Positions 1 to 8,501 of a stretch of DNA of 47,636 bases are shown here, piece by piece. Source of the stretch: Massilia sp. ST3. Lineage in GTDB: Bacteria; Pseudomonadota; Gammaproteobacteria; Burkholderiales; Burkholderiaceae_D. Location: positions 1 to 47,636 of the forward strand of contig NZ_JAGPWC010000036.1 in the NCBI RefSeq assembly GCF_018119405.1, read 5' to 3'. The notes under the pieces were generated by a model. That model was not told the origin of the DNA. It worked only from the letters and a program-made list of their open reading frames with translations, and did no database searches. The translations under genes and the position numbers were made by a program. Positions within the stretch are counted from its first letter, which is position 1. The number at the start of each line of letters is the position of its first letter.

Positions 1-1
1 A

Positions 2-427
2 GCGCGCCAGCTCGCGGTTGCGCGCGGCCAGGTCCTCGCCCAGGCGCACCAGGGCGCCCTCGACGCTGCGCGCCGCCACCATGCCTTGTGCCGTGGCCGG
101 GTCATGGAGGAGGGTGGAACGGTCCGGCGGCAGGGCGGCGCAGACCTCGGCCGCCAGATCGAGCGCCAGGTCGAAGGCGCGCGCCAGGCCTGCCGCGCCG
201 AACTGGCGGGTGTCGATGGCGCCGCTCAGGGGCTTGGCCTGCGCCGGCGGCAGCCGCGCCAGCAGCTCGGCACGCTCGGCTTCGGCCAGCGCCTGCCGGG
301 TTTCGGCCTCGGCCAGGCGCGCTCGCGCTTCGAGCACCTCCGCCTGGCCGAAAACTTCCGCGTTCAGGATCGAACAGAAAATGACAAAAAGAAAACGCCT
401 TTTATTATTTTGACTACGCTGTTTCAT
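2..427 (-). CDS. Hypothetical coiled-coil-rich protein, N-terminal part (runs off the window)
   Basis: A reverse-strand reading frame opens with ATG at 427 and stays open for 142 codons to the window edge. An AGGAG box lies about 8 nt upstream of the ATG. The product begins with a basic stretch and a short hydrophobic segment (about residues 11-28), which could be a signal peptide. An Ala/Glu/Arg-rich region follows, with the heptad-like look of a coiled coil. I do not recognise the family. The high G+C third positions and the good ribosome binding site argue that it is real. Its function cannot be inferred from this fragment. Confidence 0.6.
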   Translation of the reverse strand, partial: MKQRSQNNKRRFLFVIFCSILNAEVFGQAEVLEARARLAEAETRQALAEAERAELLARLPPAQAKPLSGAIDTRQFGAAGLARAFDLALDLAAEVCAALPPDRSTLLHDPATAQGMVAARSVEGALVRLGEDLAARNRELAR

Positions 428-540
428 TCCTGTTCTCTCCTGTTGTCGAAACAATTATTAACAGCGCATTTGAGCGGCGGAAAGTTGTAACAAATTGTCA
501 GGAATATTAGGAGAAGTTTCTGTGCGATTGATTGAAAGGG

Positions 541-591
541 CGCAAGCTCCCTAGAATTGTCCGATTGTTCTCGAACAATCAAGGGCTTGCG
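541..591. other. Nested inverted repeat upstream of the glycosyltransferase gene
   Basis: Outer arms CGCAAGC (541-547) and GCTTGCG (585-591) enclose an inner hairpin GATTGTT-CTCG-AACAATC (563-580). The region lies between two divergent genes, about 100 nt before the forward gene. There is no U-run, so a terminator is unlikely. An operator or a 5' leader structure is possible. This is the only clear structure in the 428-689 gap. Confidence 0.45.
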
Positions 592-689
592 GCCCGGGCA
601 CATGCAGATTGCGCAGGAACAGGCGGCGCACGGCTCGACGTTGGCGATTTAGAAATGCGATAGAATTGACGAGTTAACAAAGTGGTTCT

Positions 690-1883
690 ATGAGTATTAT
701 TGATCTGTCACTTGCCAGCCTCGAGATGGGCTTCGCCGTTTCGCTGATATGTTCGCTGCTGCTCGTCTTCACGACGCGCTGGCATGGACGCTTTTCGCTC
801 GACGCCACGCACGGCGTGCAGAAATTCCACATCACTCCCACGCCGCGCATCGGCGGCGCCGCGATCATGACCGGCTTGTGGCTGGCCTTCTGGGCCTTGC
901 CGCAGCCGCAGCAGGAACTGCTGCTGCCGGTGCTGGTGGCGGCGCTCCCGGCCTTCGTGTTCGGCCTGGCCGAAGACCTGACCCGCAACGTCTCGGTGCG
1001 CGCGCGCCTGCTGGCGACCATGGCCAGTGGCGCCGTCTGCTGGGGCCTGACCGACATCAGCCTGCAAGCCAGCGGCCTGGCGCCGCTCGACGCGCTGCTG
1101 GCCTGGCTGCCGTTCTCGGTGGCCTTCACCGCCTTCGCCGTGGGCGGGGTCGCCAACGCGGTCAACATCATCGATGGCTTCAACGGCCTGGCCAGCGGCA
1201 CCGTCCTGATCGGCATGGGCGCCCTGGGCCTGATCGCGCTCGGCGCCGGCGACGTGCACCTGGCCCAGCTGTGCTTCCTGGTCTGCGCCGTGACGGCCGG
1301 TTTCTTCCTGGTTAATTTCCCGTTCGGCAAGCTGTTCCTCGGCGACGGCGGCGCCTACCTGCTCGGTTTCCTGCTGGCCTGGATGTCCGTGATGCTGGTC
1401 CAGCGCAACCCCTCGGTGTCGTCCTGGGCCGCGCTGCTGGCCTGCGCCTATCCCGTGTTCGAAACCCTGTTCACGATCGTGCGCCGCCTGTGGTGCCGGC
1501 GCCATCCGGGCCATCCGGACAGCTGGCACCTGCACAGCCTGATCAAGACCACCATCACCGCGCACTACCTGCGCCGCCTGCCGGCGCCGCTGCGCAATGC
1601 CTGCGTCTCGCCGTTTTCCTGGATCGTGGCCCTGGTGCCGGCGCTGCTGGCCGTGCGCTTCGCTGGCTCGCCCGAGATCCTGATGCAGGGCGCGGCGGCC
1701 AGCTTCGCCCTCTACCTGGCCGTGTACGGGCTGGTGGCATCGGCCTGGCGCGCGCGCCGCCGCCAGATCCGGCGGGTGCGCACCCAGCCTGCCACGGCGG
1801 GCAAGGGCGCCAAGCCGGCCAAGGGCCTGCCGGACATCGCCCTCGAACAGCCTGCCACTTCCTTCGTCCGCCGCAGCTTGTAG
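690..1883 (+). CDS. MraY/WecA-type polyprenyl-phosphate glycosyl-1-phosphate transferase (GT4 family)
   Basis: This family moves a sugar-1-phosphate from a UDP-sugar onto undecaprenyl phosphate at the inner face of the plasma membrane, the first step of making O-antigen, exopolysaccharide or similar glycans. Family motifs are visible: PTPRIGG (50-56), AEDLTR (94-99, the Asp-rich Mg site, here Glu-Asp), NIIDGFNGLA (159-168), GDGGAYLLGF (218-227) and HPDSWHLHSL (275-284). The 397 residues hold about ten hydrophobic segments, which is typical. The C-terminal tail (about 350-397) is basic and Ala/Pro-rich. The start has only a weak Shine-Dalgarno (AGTGG). It stands alone beside the flagellar genes and its sugar specificity cannot be read from sequence. 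It is not the essential peptidoglycan MraY, because the family-specific residues look WecA/WbpL-like. Confidence 0.85.
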   Translation: MSIIDLSLASLEMGFAVSLICSLLLVFTTRWHGRFSLDATHGVQKFHITPTPRIGGAAIMTGLWLAFWALPQPQQELLLPVLVAALPAFVFGLAEDLTRNVSVRARLLATMASGAVCWGLTDISLQASGLAPLDALLAWLPFSVAFTAFAVGGVANAVNIIDGFNGLASGTVLIGMGALGLIALGAGDVHLAQLCFLVCAVTAGFFLVNFPFGKLFLGDGGAYLLGFLLAWMSVMLVQRNPSVSSWAALLACAYPVFETLFTIVRRLWCRRHPGHPDSWHLHSLIKTTITAHYLRRLPAPLRNACVSPFSWIVALVPALLAVRFAGSPEILMQGAAASFALYLAVYGLVASAWRARRRQIRRVRTQPATAGKGAKPAKGLPDIALEQPATSFVRRSL

Positions 1884-2125
1884 GCGGCCGTGTCCCTCGG
1901 CCGCTTCGCGGCCACTCCCACCCATTGCACAGCAGGCAAGCGCATTTTCAGGCGCGCACGGTGGGCATTCTGTCATCGACATGCCCATTGTTGCGCGCCG
2001 CCAGCGAGATCAGGACCGCGAATAAGCGGGACTTTCTCCGCCTGTTTCGAATATGGACGTACGGCAATACCACCGATAATCTGTTTCGCGCGGGGTAAAG
2101 GCGCGGCGAACTCAGGAGTGGTTGG

Positions 2126-3322
2126 ATGGCGGACGACAGCGACGCGGAACGGACGGAAGAGGCCTCACCCAGAAGGCTAGAGAAAGCGCGTGAAGAAGGC
2201 GACGTTCCCCGGTCGCGAGAAATCGCCACGTTTACCGTCCTGATGACCGCCGGCGCCAGCCTGTGGATGTTCGGCGGCTCGCTGGTGGGCCGCCTTGGCG
2301 CCACCCTGCATTCCGGCCTCTCGCTCGACCGCGAGCAGGTCTACAACCCGGACATCCTGCTCGAGCGCATTTTCGACGATGTGCTGAACGTGATGCTGGC
2401 CTGCCTGCCGATCGCCGGCGCCATCATGCTGGTGGCGCTGCTGTCGCCGCTCCTGATCGGCGGCTGGCTGTTCTCGTCCAAGGCATTCATGCCCAATTTC
2501 ATGAAGCTGAACCCCATCAAGGGCATCGGCAACATGTTCTCGACCAATTCCCTGATCGAACTGCTGAAGGCGATCGCCAAGACCGTGCTGGTCGGCGCGG
2601 TCGCCTGGGTCGTCATCATGGGCCAGAAGGAAGCGATGCTGGGCCTGGCGGTCGAGCCGCTGAACGCCGGCAGCGCCCATGCTGGCGAGATGATCGCCAA
2701 GTCCTTCCTGTTCATCGTCGGCGCCCTCGGCGTGGTGGCCCTGATCGACGGCCCCTACCAGCTTTGGCACTACAACAACAAGATGAAGATGACGCGCCAG
2801 GAAATGATCCAGGAGCACAAGGAATCGGACGGCAATCCTCAGATCAAGGGCAAGATTCGCCAGATGCAGCGCGAGATGGCGCGCGGCCGCATGATGCAGA
2901 ATGTCCCTACCGCCGACGTGATCGTCACCAACCCGACCCACTATGCGGTGGCGCTGAAGTACGCCGACGGCCAGAAGGGCGCGCCGCGCGTGGTCGCCAA
3001 GGGTGTCGACGAGGTCGCCGCCAAGATCCGCGAACTGGGCGCCGAGCACAAGATCGCGATGCTGGAAGCCCCGGCCCTGGCCCGTGCGCTGTACAAGCAC
3101 ACCGATATCGACGAGGAAATCCCGGAGAAGCTGTACTCGGCCGTGGCCGAAGTGCTGGCCTATGTCTACCAGCTGCGCGCCTTCAAGAAGGGTGACGGCG
3201 CCTACCCGGATCGTCCGAGCAAGCTGGCGGTGCCGCCGGAGATGGACCCGCACGATCCCGCTTACCAGCAGCCTGGCCGCCGCGCCGCGCGCCCCGATTC
3301 GAATGATGGAGTGATGCAATGA
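2126..3322 (+). CDS. flhB: Flagellar type III export protein FlhB
   Basis: FlhB is the substrate-specificity switch of the flagellar export gate. It has four membrane segments in the N-terminal half and a cytoplasmic C-terminal domain that cleaves itself. The self-cleavage site NPTH is intact at residues 269-272 (cut between N269 and P270). The N-terminus DAERTEEASPRRLEKAREEG is the usual signature of the family. At 398 residues it is slightly longer than enteric FlhB because of a Pro/Asp-rich tail. The stop codon overlaps the flhA start as ATGA, so the two genes are translationally coupled. No convincing sigma-28 or sigma-54 promoter was found in the 242-nt gap upstream. Confidence 0.97.
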   Translation: MADDSDAERTEEASPRRLEKAREEGDVPRSREIATFTVLMTAGASLWMFGGSLVGRLGATLHSGLSLDREQVYNPDILLERIFDDVLNVMLACLPIAGAIMLVALLSPLLIGGWLFSSKAFMPNFMKLNPIKGIGNMFSTNSLIELLKAIAKTVLVGAVAWVVIMGQKEAMLGLAVEPLNAGSAHAGEMIAKSFLFIVGALGVVALIDGPYQLWHYNNKMKMTRQEMIQEHKESDGNPQIKGKIRQMQREMARGRMMQNVPTADVIVTNPTHYAVALKYADGQKGAPRVVAKGVDEVAAKIRELGAEHKIAMLEAPALARALYKHTDIDEEIPEKLYSAVAEVLAYVYQLRAFKKGDGAYPDRPSKLAVPPEMDPHDPAYQQPGRRAARPDSNDGVMQ

Positions 3323-5430
3323 ACAGCATGAAATTGCCCGCCTGGATGAGCGGCCTCGGCGCACGGGGCGGCAACGCACTGGCCGCGCCTTTCCTGATCA
3401 TCGTGCTGCTGGCAATGATGATCCTGCCACTGCCGGCCTTCGTCCTGGACGTGTTTTTCACGTTTAACATCGCCCTGTCGGTGATCGTGCTGCTGACCGC
3501 GCTCTACACGGTCAAGCCGCTGGACTTCATCGCCTTCCCGGCGATCCTGCTGGTGACCACGATGTTGCGCCTGGCGCTCAATGTCGCTTCTACCCGTATT
3601 GTGCTGACCGAAGGCCATACTGGCGGCGCAGCCGCGGGCAAGGTGGTCGAGGCCTTCGGCCACTTCCTGATCGGCGGTAACTACACGGTCGGTATCGTCG
3701 TGTTCGTCATCCTGACCATCATTAACTTCTCGGTCGTGACCAAGGGCGCGGGCCGTATCGCCGAAGTGGGCGCGCGCTTTGCCCTGGACGCGATGCCGGG
3801 CAAGCAGATGGCGATCGATGCCGACCTGAACGCCGGCCTGATCGGCGAAGCCGAGGCGCGCCAGCGCCGTGCGGAAGTGGGCCAGGAAGCCGAATTCTAC
3901 GGCGCGATGGACGGTGCCTCGAAGTACGTGAAGGGCGACGCGGTCGCCGGCATCATGATCACCCTGATCAACGTCATCGGCGGCCTGATCGTCGGTGTGG
4001 TGCAGCACGAGATGGCGGTCGGCGACGCGGCCACCACCTACACCCTGCTGGCGATCGGTGACGGCCTGGTGGCCCAGCTGCCCTCGCTGATCATCTCGAT
4101 CGCGGCCGGTATGGTGGTGTCGCGCGTGGCGACCGACCAGGACATCAGCTCGCAGCTGACCGGCCAGCTGCTGTCCCGCCCGGAAACCCTGTACATCACC
4201 GGCGGCATCATCTTCGGCCTGGGCCTGATCCCGGGCATGCCGACCCTGGTGTTCCTGCTGCTGGGCGGCGCGCTGCTGGCCGGCGGCTACATGCTGTCCA
4301 AGCGCGCCAAGGAAAAGCCGGTCCAGGAAGCGGCCGCGGCGGCGGCCGACCAGGCTGCGGCGGCCACCCAGGCGCCGGCCGAGAACGAGGAAGCGACCTG
4401 GCAGGACGTGATGCCGGTCGACACCCTGGGCCTGGAAGTGGGCTACCGCCTGATTCCGCTGGTCGACAAGACCCAGGGCGGCGAGCTGCTCAAGCGTATC
4501 AAGGGCATCCGCAAGAAGTTCGCCCAGGAAGTCGGCTTCCTGGCGCCGCCGGTGCACATCCGCGACAACCTGGAACTCAAGCCCTCCGCCTACCGCATCA
4601 CGCTCAAGGGCGTCGAGGTGGGCGCGGGCGAGGCGATGAACGGCCAGTTCCTGGCGATCAACCCGGGCATGGCCAGCGGCACCTTGCCGGGCCTGGTCAC
4701 CACCGATCCGGCCTTCGGCCTGCCGGCGATCTGGATCGACGCCGCCCTGCGCGACGAAGCCCAGAGCATGGGTTATACCGTGGTCGACGCCGGCACCGTG
4801 GTGGCGACCCACCTGAACCACCTGATCACGACCCACGCCTCGGAACTGCTGGGCCGCATGGAAGTGCAGGCGCTGCTCGACCACCTGGGCAAGGACACCC
4901 CGAAGCTGGTCGAGGAACTGGTGCCGAAGATGGTGCCGCTGTCGACCCTGCAGAAAGTGCTGCAGAACCTGCTGGTGGAAGGCGTGCACATCCGCGACAT
5001 GCGCACCATCATCGAGGCGCTGTCCGAGTATGCGAGCCAGACCCAGGATCCGGGCGAGCTGACCGCGATGGTGCGGGTGGCGCTGGGCCGCGCGATCGTG
5101 CAGCAGCTGTTCCCGGGCACCAACGAGCTGTCGGTGATGACCCTGGACAACCGCCTCGAGCGCCTGCTGATGGGCGCCATGAGCGCGGGCGGCGACGGCA
5201 CCGGCATCGAGCCGGGCCTGGCCGACACCATCGCCCAGCAGGCGGCGAATGCCGCCCAGCAGCAGGAACAGATGGGCCTGACCCCGGTCCTGCTGGTGCC
5301 GGCGCCGCTGCGCGTGCTGCTGTCGCGCTTCCTGCGCCGCGCCGTGCCGCAGCTGAAGGTGCTGTCGCATGCGGAGATCCCGGAAACCAAGACCATCCGG
5401 GTGACCAGCCTGGTCGGCGCGCAGATGTAA
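3319..5430 (+). CDS. flhA: Flagellar export gate protein FlhA
   Basis: FlhA forms the nonameric ring of the flagellar export gate and its cytoplasmic domain docks chaperone-substrate complexes, including those carried by FlgN. The 703 residues show the usual layout: eight hydrophobic segments in about the first 330 residues, the FHIPEP-family stretch TTMLRLALNVASTRIVL near residues 75-91, an Ala-rich linker around 335-355, and the four-part cytoplasmic domain to the end. The start overlaps flhB by 4 nt. A strong hairpin terminator follows 45 nt after the stop, so flhBA forms a two-gene transcription unit unless read-through occurs. Confidence 0.98.
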   Translation: MNSMKLPAWMSGLGARGGNALAAPFLIIVLLAMMILPLPAFVLDVFFTFNIALSVIVLLTALYTVKPLDFIAFPAILLVTTMLRLALNVASTRIVLTEGHTGGAAAGKVVEAFGHFLIGGNYTVGIVVFVILTIINFSVVTKGAGRIAEVGARFALDAMPGKQMAIDADLNAGLIGEAEARQRRAEVGQEAEFYGAMDGASKYVKGDAVAGIMITLINVIGGLIVGVVQHEMAVGDAATTYTLLAIGDGLVAQLPSLIISIAAGMVVSRVATDQDISSQLTGQLLSRPETLYITGGIIFGLGLIPGMPTLVFLLLGGALLAGGYMLSKRAKEKPVQEAAAAAADQAAAATQAPAENEEATWQDVMPVDTLGLEVGYRLIPLVDKTQGGELLKRIKGIRKKFAQEVGFLAPPVHIRDNLELKPSAYRITLKGVEVGAGEAMNGQFLAINPGMASGTLPGLVTTDPAFGLPAIWIDAALRDEAQSMGYTVVDAGTVVATHLNHLITTHASELLGRMEVQALLDHLGKDTPKLVEELVPKMVPLSTLQKVLQNLLVEGVHIRDMRTIIEALSEYASQTQDPGELTAMVRVALGRAIVQQLFPGTNELSVMTLDNRLERLLMGAMSAGGDGTGIEPGLADTIAQQAANAAQQQEQMGLTPVLLVPAPLRVLLSRFLRRAVPQLKVLSHAEIPETKTIRVTSLVGAQM

Positions 5431-5475
5431 AGGCGCAGGCGGGCGCGGTCACCAGGCCGCGTCACCGGAAAAGAC

Positions 5476-5511
5476 AAGGCGCGCACCGGACACCAGTTCC
5501 GGGCGCGCCTT
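5476..5511. terminator. Bidirectional hairpin terminator between flhA and the convergent small gene
   Basis: The outer arms AAGGCGCGC (5476-5484) and GCGCGCCTT (5503-5511) are perfect. Inner arms CCGGA and TCCGG extend the stem. A T-rich stretch (TGCTGTTTT) follows on the forward strand, and the convergent gene arrangement fits a shared terminator. Confidence 0.75.
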
Positions 5512-5533
5512 GCTGTTTTCCAGCGCCGTCAAT

Positions 5534-5770
5534 TCAGCCGGGCTTGCGCAGCCACCAGTTCTGGAACCAGATCGAGAACTGCAGGAACAGGCCGGTAAGG
5601 AAGAGGAAGTCCGCCACGACGCCGGTGCGCAGCAGCGCGCCGGCGAGGCCGGCGGCCAGGAAGAGGGTGCGCAGCAGGGGAATGCTGTTGTCGACGGCGG
5701 CGCAGCAATGGTCGATGAACGCGACAACATCAGACGCCCGCGACTGACGCTTCGGTATCCGTGATTTCAT
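5534..5770 (-). CDS. Small membrane protein of unknown function
   Basis: A 78-residue product. I chose ATG 5770 because GGAAAGG lies about 7 nt upstream; a longer in-frame reading to 5824 has no such site. The N-terminus is basic (MKSRIPKRQSR), followed by an Asp/His/Cys-containing helix and two hydrophobic segments (about 30-45 and 48-66) ending in an aromatic patch with WFQNWW. I do not recognise the family. It is encoded against the flagellar genes and shares a terminator hairpin with flhA, so it is probably not part of the flagellar operon. Confidence 0.5.
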   Translation of the reverse strand: MKSRIPKRQSRASDVVAFIDHCCAAVDNSIPLLRTLFLAAGLAGALLRTGVVADFLFLTGLFLQFSIWFQNWWLRKPG

Positions 5771-6169
5771 CGGCTGCCCTTTCCATGACACTGCGACGTT
5801 GTGCGCTACGTCTTCAGTATGCACCGGATTGTCCGCTCTTACAATTACAACAATAGGCTTGCCGGCAATTTGTGCGAAAGGGGCGAACCCGGGCGCGGCG
5901 GCCGCGCTCCGGGCTCGGCGTGCCTGGAGAAAATGTTTCCTAGGATCAGATACTTAGCAGTCCAATGTTGTCGGGGTGTTAAAAATAACGACATCAGGTA
6001 TGCATGATTTCGCGCTCGATAGTCGTCATGGCGCAGGCCTGATGGCCGAATTAGCCCGGTTTCCCCATCCTTTTCCCACGATCGTTTCCTGAGGGCATCG
6101 ACAATAATGCTTGCTATGGAAGGGCCATTGCGCCCGCGGCGAGTCAGACATTGAAGTGCGGAGAATAAG
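5771..6169. other. 399-nt gap upstream of flhF
   Basis: No coding region is convincing here. It holds a GC-rich dyad at about 5888-5913 (CCCGG-CGCGG ... CCGCG-CCGGG), a short inverted repeat TGTCG/CGACA at 5969-5973 and 5989-5993 flanking an A-rich stretch, and lower G+C than its neighbours. It should contain promoters for flhF and for the divergent small gene, but neither a clean sigma-28 nor a sigma-54 site was seen. Confidence 0.4.
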
Positions 6170-7624
6170 ATGAAAGTGAAGAAATTTACGGCGGCGACTT
6201 CCCGGGATGCCCTGCGCAAGGTGCGCGAGGCCCTCGGTCCTGACGCCGTCATCCTCTCCAACCGCCCGGTCGACGGCGTGGTCGAAATCCTGGCGCTCGA
6301 CAACGACGATGTGGCCTCGCTGGCCTCGCCTTCTCTTGACTCGGAAATGGCCCAGCCGGCGCCGCATTTCCAGCACTTCGCCGATCCGGAACCGCTGGCC
6401 CAGGCTGCCCCGGCTCATGCGCCCGCCTTCGCGTCGCGCCGCATGGAAGAGCCGGCCCCGGTATTCGCCGCGCGCCGCATGGAACAGGCGGCCCCGGCCT
6501 TCGCACCGGCCCGCATGGAAGAACCCGCTTCCGACTTCGCCCAGCCCGCCGCCACCTACGCCAACCGCCGCGCCCCGGCTCCCGAACCGGCCTTCGACAT
6601 GGCCGCGATGAGCTCGATGATGAGCGCCGCCATCGCCCAGGCCAAGGAATCGGCCGCCGCCGAGATGAGCGGCATGATGAACGAGATCCGCGCCATGCGC
6701 GGCCTGATGGAAACCCAGCTGGCCGAACTGTCGTGGAACGCCACCGCCCAGCGCGAGCCGCAGAAGGCCGCCGTGCTGCGCGAGATGCTGGCCGCCGGCT
6801 TCTCCGCCACCCTGGCGCGCTACCTGATCGAGAAGATGCCGGCCACCAAGGATGCGGCCGACGCCCTGCGCTGGATCAAGACCGTGCTGGCGCGTAACCT
6901 GACCACCATCGCCAACGAAGACGACCTGCTGTCGCGCGGCGGCGTGTTCGCCCTGGTCGGCCCGACCGGCGTCGGCAAGACCACCACCACCGCCAAGCTG
7001 GCCGCGCGCTGCGTGATGCGCCACGGCCCGGACAAGCTGGCCCTGATCACCACCGACGCCTACCGTATCGGCGGCCACGAGCAGCTGCGCATCTACGGCA
7101 AGATCCTGGGCGTGATGGTGCACTCGGTGAAGGACGAGGCCGACCTGCGCATCGCCCTCAAGGAACTCAAGAACAAGCACACCGTGCTGATCGACACCAT
7201 CGGCATGTCGCAGCGCGACCAGATGGTGACCGAGCAGGTGGCGATGCTGAGCGAATCCGGCGCCGACGTGAAGCGCCTGCTGTGCCTGAATTCCACCTCG
7301 ACCAACGAGACCCTGAACGAAGTCGTGCGCGCCTACCAGGGCAGCGGCCTGGCCGGCTGCATCATGACCAAGCTCGACGAAGCCGCTTCGATCGGCAACG
7401 TGCTCGACGTCGTGATCCGCCAGAAGCTCAACCTGCACTACATCTCGAACGGCCAGCGCGTGCCGGAAGACCTGCACCTGGCCGACCGCGCCATGCTGAT
7501 CGACCGCGCCTTCCGCAACAACCGTGCGGCCGCCGCGCAGTTCGGCGACGCCGACCTGCCGATGATGATGTCCGGCGCCGGTTCCCTGAACGACCGCAGC
7601 CTGCGCGAGGTGTCCCTTGGCTAG
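6170..7624 (+). CDS. flhF: Flagellar biosynthesis SRP-type GTPase FlhF
   Basis: FlhF is a signal-recognition-particle-like GTPase that sets where a (usually polar) flagellum is built. The N-terminus MKVKKFTAATSRDALRKV is typical. A long low-complexity Ala/Pro/Met/Glu region (about 55-150) carries several near-repeats of RRMEEPAP and is probably disordered. The NG domain follows, with the P-loop GPTGVGKTT at 264-272, then TTDAYRIGGHEQLRIYGK, the DTIG motif in LIDTIGMSQRDQ, and TKLDEA. The stop overlaps the TTG start of flhG by 8 nt. The gene heads the flhF-flhG-fliA-motC-motD run. Confidence 0.96.
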   Translation: MKVKKFTAATSRDALRKVREALGPDAVILSNRPVDGVVEILALDNDDVASLASPSLDSEMAQPAPHFQHFADPEPLAQAAPAHAPAFASRRMEEPAPVFAARRMEQAAPAFAPARMEEPASDFAQPAATYANRRAPAPEPAFDMAAMSSMMSAAIAQAKESAAAEMSGMMNEIRAMRGLMETQLAELSWNATAQREPQKAAVLREMLAAGFSATLARYLIEKMPATKDAADALRWIKTVLARNLTTIANEDDLLSRGGVFALVGPTGVGKTTTTAKLAARCVMRHGPDKLALITTDAYRIGGHEQLRIYGKILGVMVHSVKDEADLRIALKELKNKHTVLIDTIGMSQRDQMVTEQVAMLSESGADVKRLLCLNSTSTNETLNEVVRAYQGSGLAGCIMTKLDEAASIGNVLDVVIRQKLNLHYISNGQRVPEDLHLADRAMLIDRAFRNNRAAAAQFGDADLPMMMSGAGSLNDRSLREVSLG

Positions 7625-8438
7625 TTTCGACTTCGACCAGGCCGAAGGCCTGCGCCGCATGCTGCAGGGCCCGCGCCCGCGCATCGTGACCTTCCTCTCC
7701 GCCACGCCTGAAGACGACAAGGGCGCCATGCTGGTCAACCTGGGCGCCTCGCTGGCCCAGACCGGCAATGAGGTCCTGATCGTCGACGCCTGCGAATACG
7801 ACTACGGCGTCGCGCGCCGCCTGGGCCTGAACCGCAAGGCTTCGTTGCTGCAGGTCGCGCGCCAGGAATGCGCGCTCAACCAGGTGATCCATCCGGCGCC
7901 CCAGGGCTTCTCGGTGGTGCCGATGGGCGCGCCGCAGGGCGGCGACGACACCCGCCGCCTGGCCAAGACCTTCGACGTGCTGGCCAAGCAGGCCGGCATC
8001 GTGATGGTCGACGGCGAACTGGGTCCGGACGGCGGCTTCCCGGTGCCGCTGATGGCCAGTTCCGAGATCGTGGTCCAGGTCTCGACCAGCGCCACCTCGA
8101 TCACCAACGCCTATGCGCTGATCAAGCGCCTGTCGCAGCAGCTGGGCCGCCGCCCCTTCGGCATCCTGGTCACGGGCGCGACCGAGGCGGAGGCCAAGGT
8201 GGTATACGATAATATGTCAGCAGCGGCAACACGCTACCTGGCCGTCAAGCTCAGTTCCATGGGTTCGGTGCCGGCCGACGAGTACCTGCACCGGGCCGCG
8301 CGCCTGGGCCGGGCCGTGGTCGACGCCTTCCCGCTCGCGGGCGCGTCGGTCGCCTTCCGCCAGCTGGCCGGCAAGTTCGCGCTGCATGCGATGCCCGGCT
8401 TCGGCCGCCAGGGCGGCGGCGCGCACCTGGGCAACTGA
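7617..8438 (+). CDS. flhG: FlhG/FleN-like MinD-family protein with a degenerate nucleotide site
   Basis: By position (between flhF and fliA) and by fold pattern this is FlhG/FleN, the MinD-type ATPase that limits flagellar number together with FlhF. It starts with TTG inside the end of flhF. The MinD-like pattern is visible: NLGASLAQTGNEVLIVDAC (41-59), a middle region with VVPMGA, and a C-terminal part. However, the deviant Walker A (normally KGGxGKT/S) is replaced by SATPEDDKGAM (28-38), with neither the signature nor the P-loop lysine. The later VMVDGELGPDGG also differs from the usual Walker B/switch. It may bind partners without ATP turnover. The gene symbol rests on context as much as on sequence. 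Confidence 0.85.
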   Translation: MASFDFDQAEGLRRMLQGPRPRIVTFLSATPEDDKGAMLVNLGASLAQTGNEVLIVDACEYDYGVARRLGLNRKASLLQVARQECALNQVIHPAPQGFSVVPMGAPQGGDDTRRLAKTFDVLAKQAGIVMVDGELGPDGGFPVPLMASSEIVVQVSTSATSITNAYALIKRLSQQLGRRPFGILVTGATEAEAKVVYDNMSAAATRYLAVKLSSMGSVPADEYLHRAARLGRAVVDAFPLAGASVAFRQLAGKFALHAMPGFGRQGGGAHLGN

Positions 8439-8501
8439 ACGGTCATCAGGTAGCACCCGGGCAGCACCCAACAACACCAAGAAGAGAACGACGCATCAAG
8501 C

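Noticed and set aside
2053..2080. ACCGATAA upstream of flhB, like a sigma-28 -10 box
   Set aside because: At the correct 11-nt spacing the -35 region (ATGGACGT) does not resemble TAAAGTTT.
3262..5370. Long reverse-strand open frame opposite flhA
   Set aside because: Composition is that of an antisense shadow (His/Gln/Arg/Asp-rich); flhA on the other strand is unambiguous.
5801..6007. Forward reading frame of 68 codons upstream of flhF
   Set aside because: No ribosome binding site, low-complexity GC-rich middle and no recognisable features.
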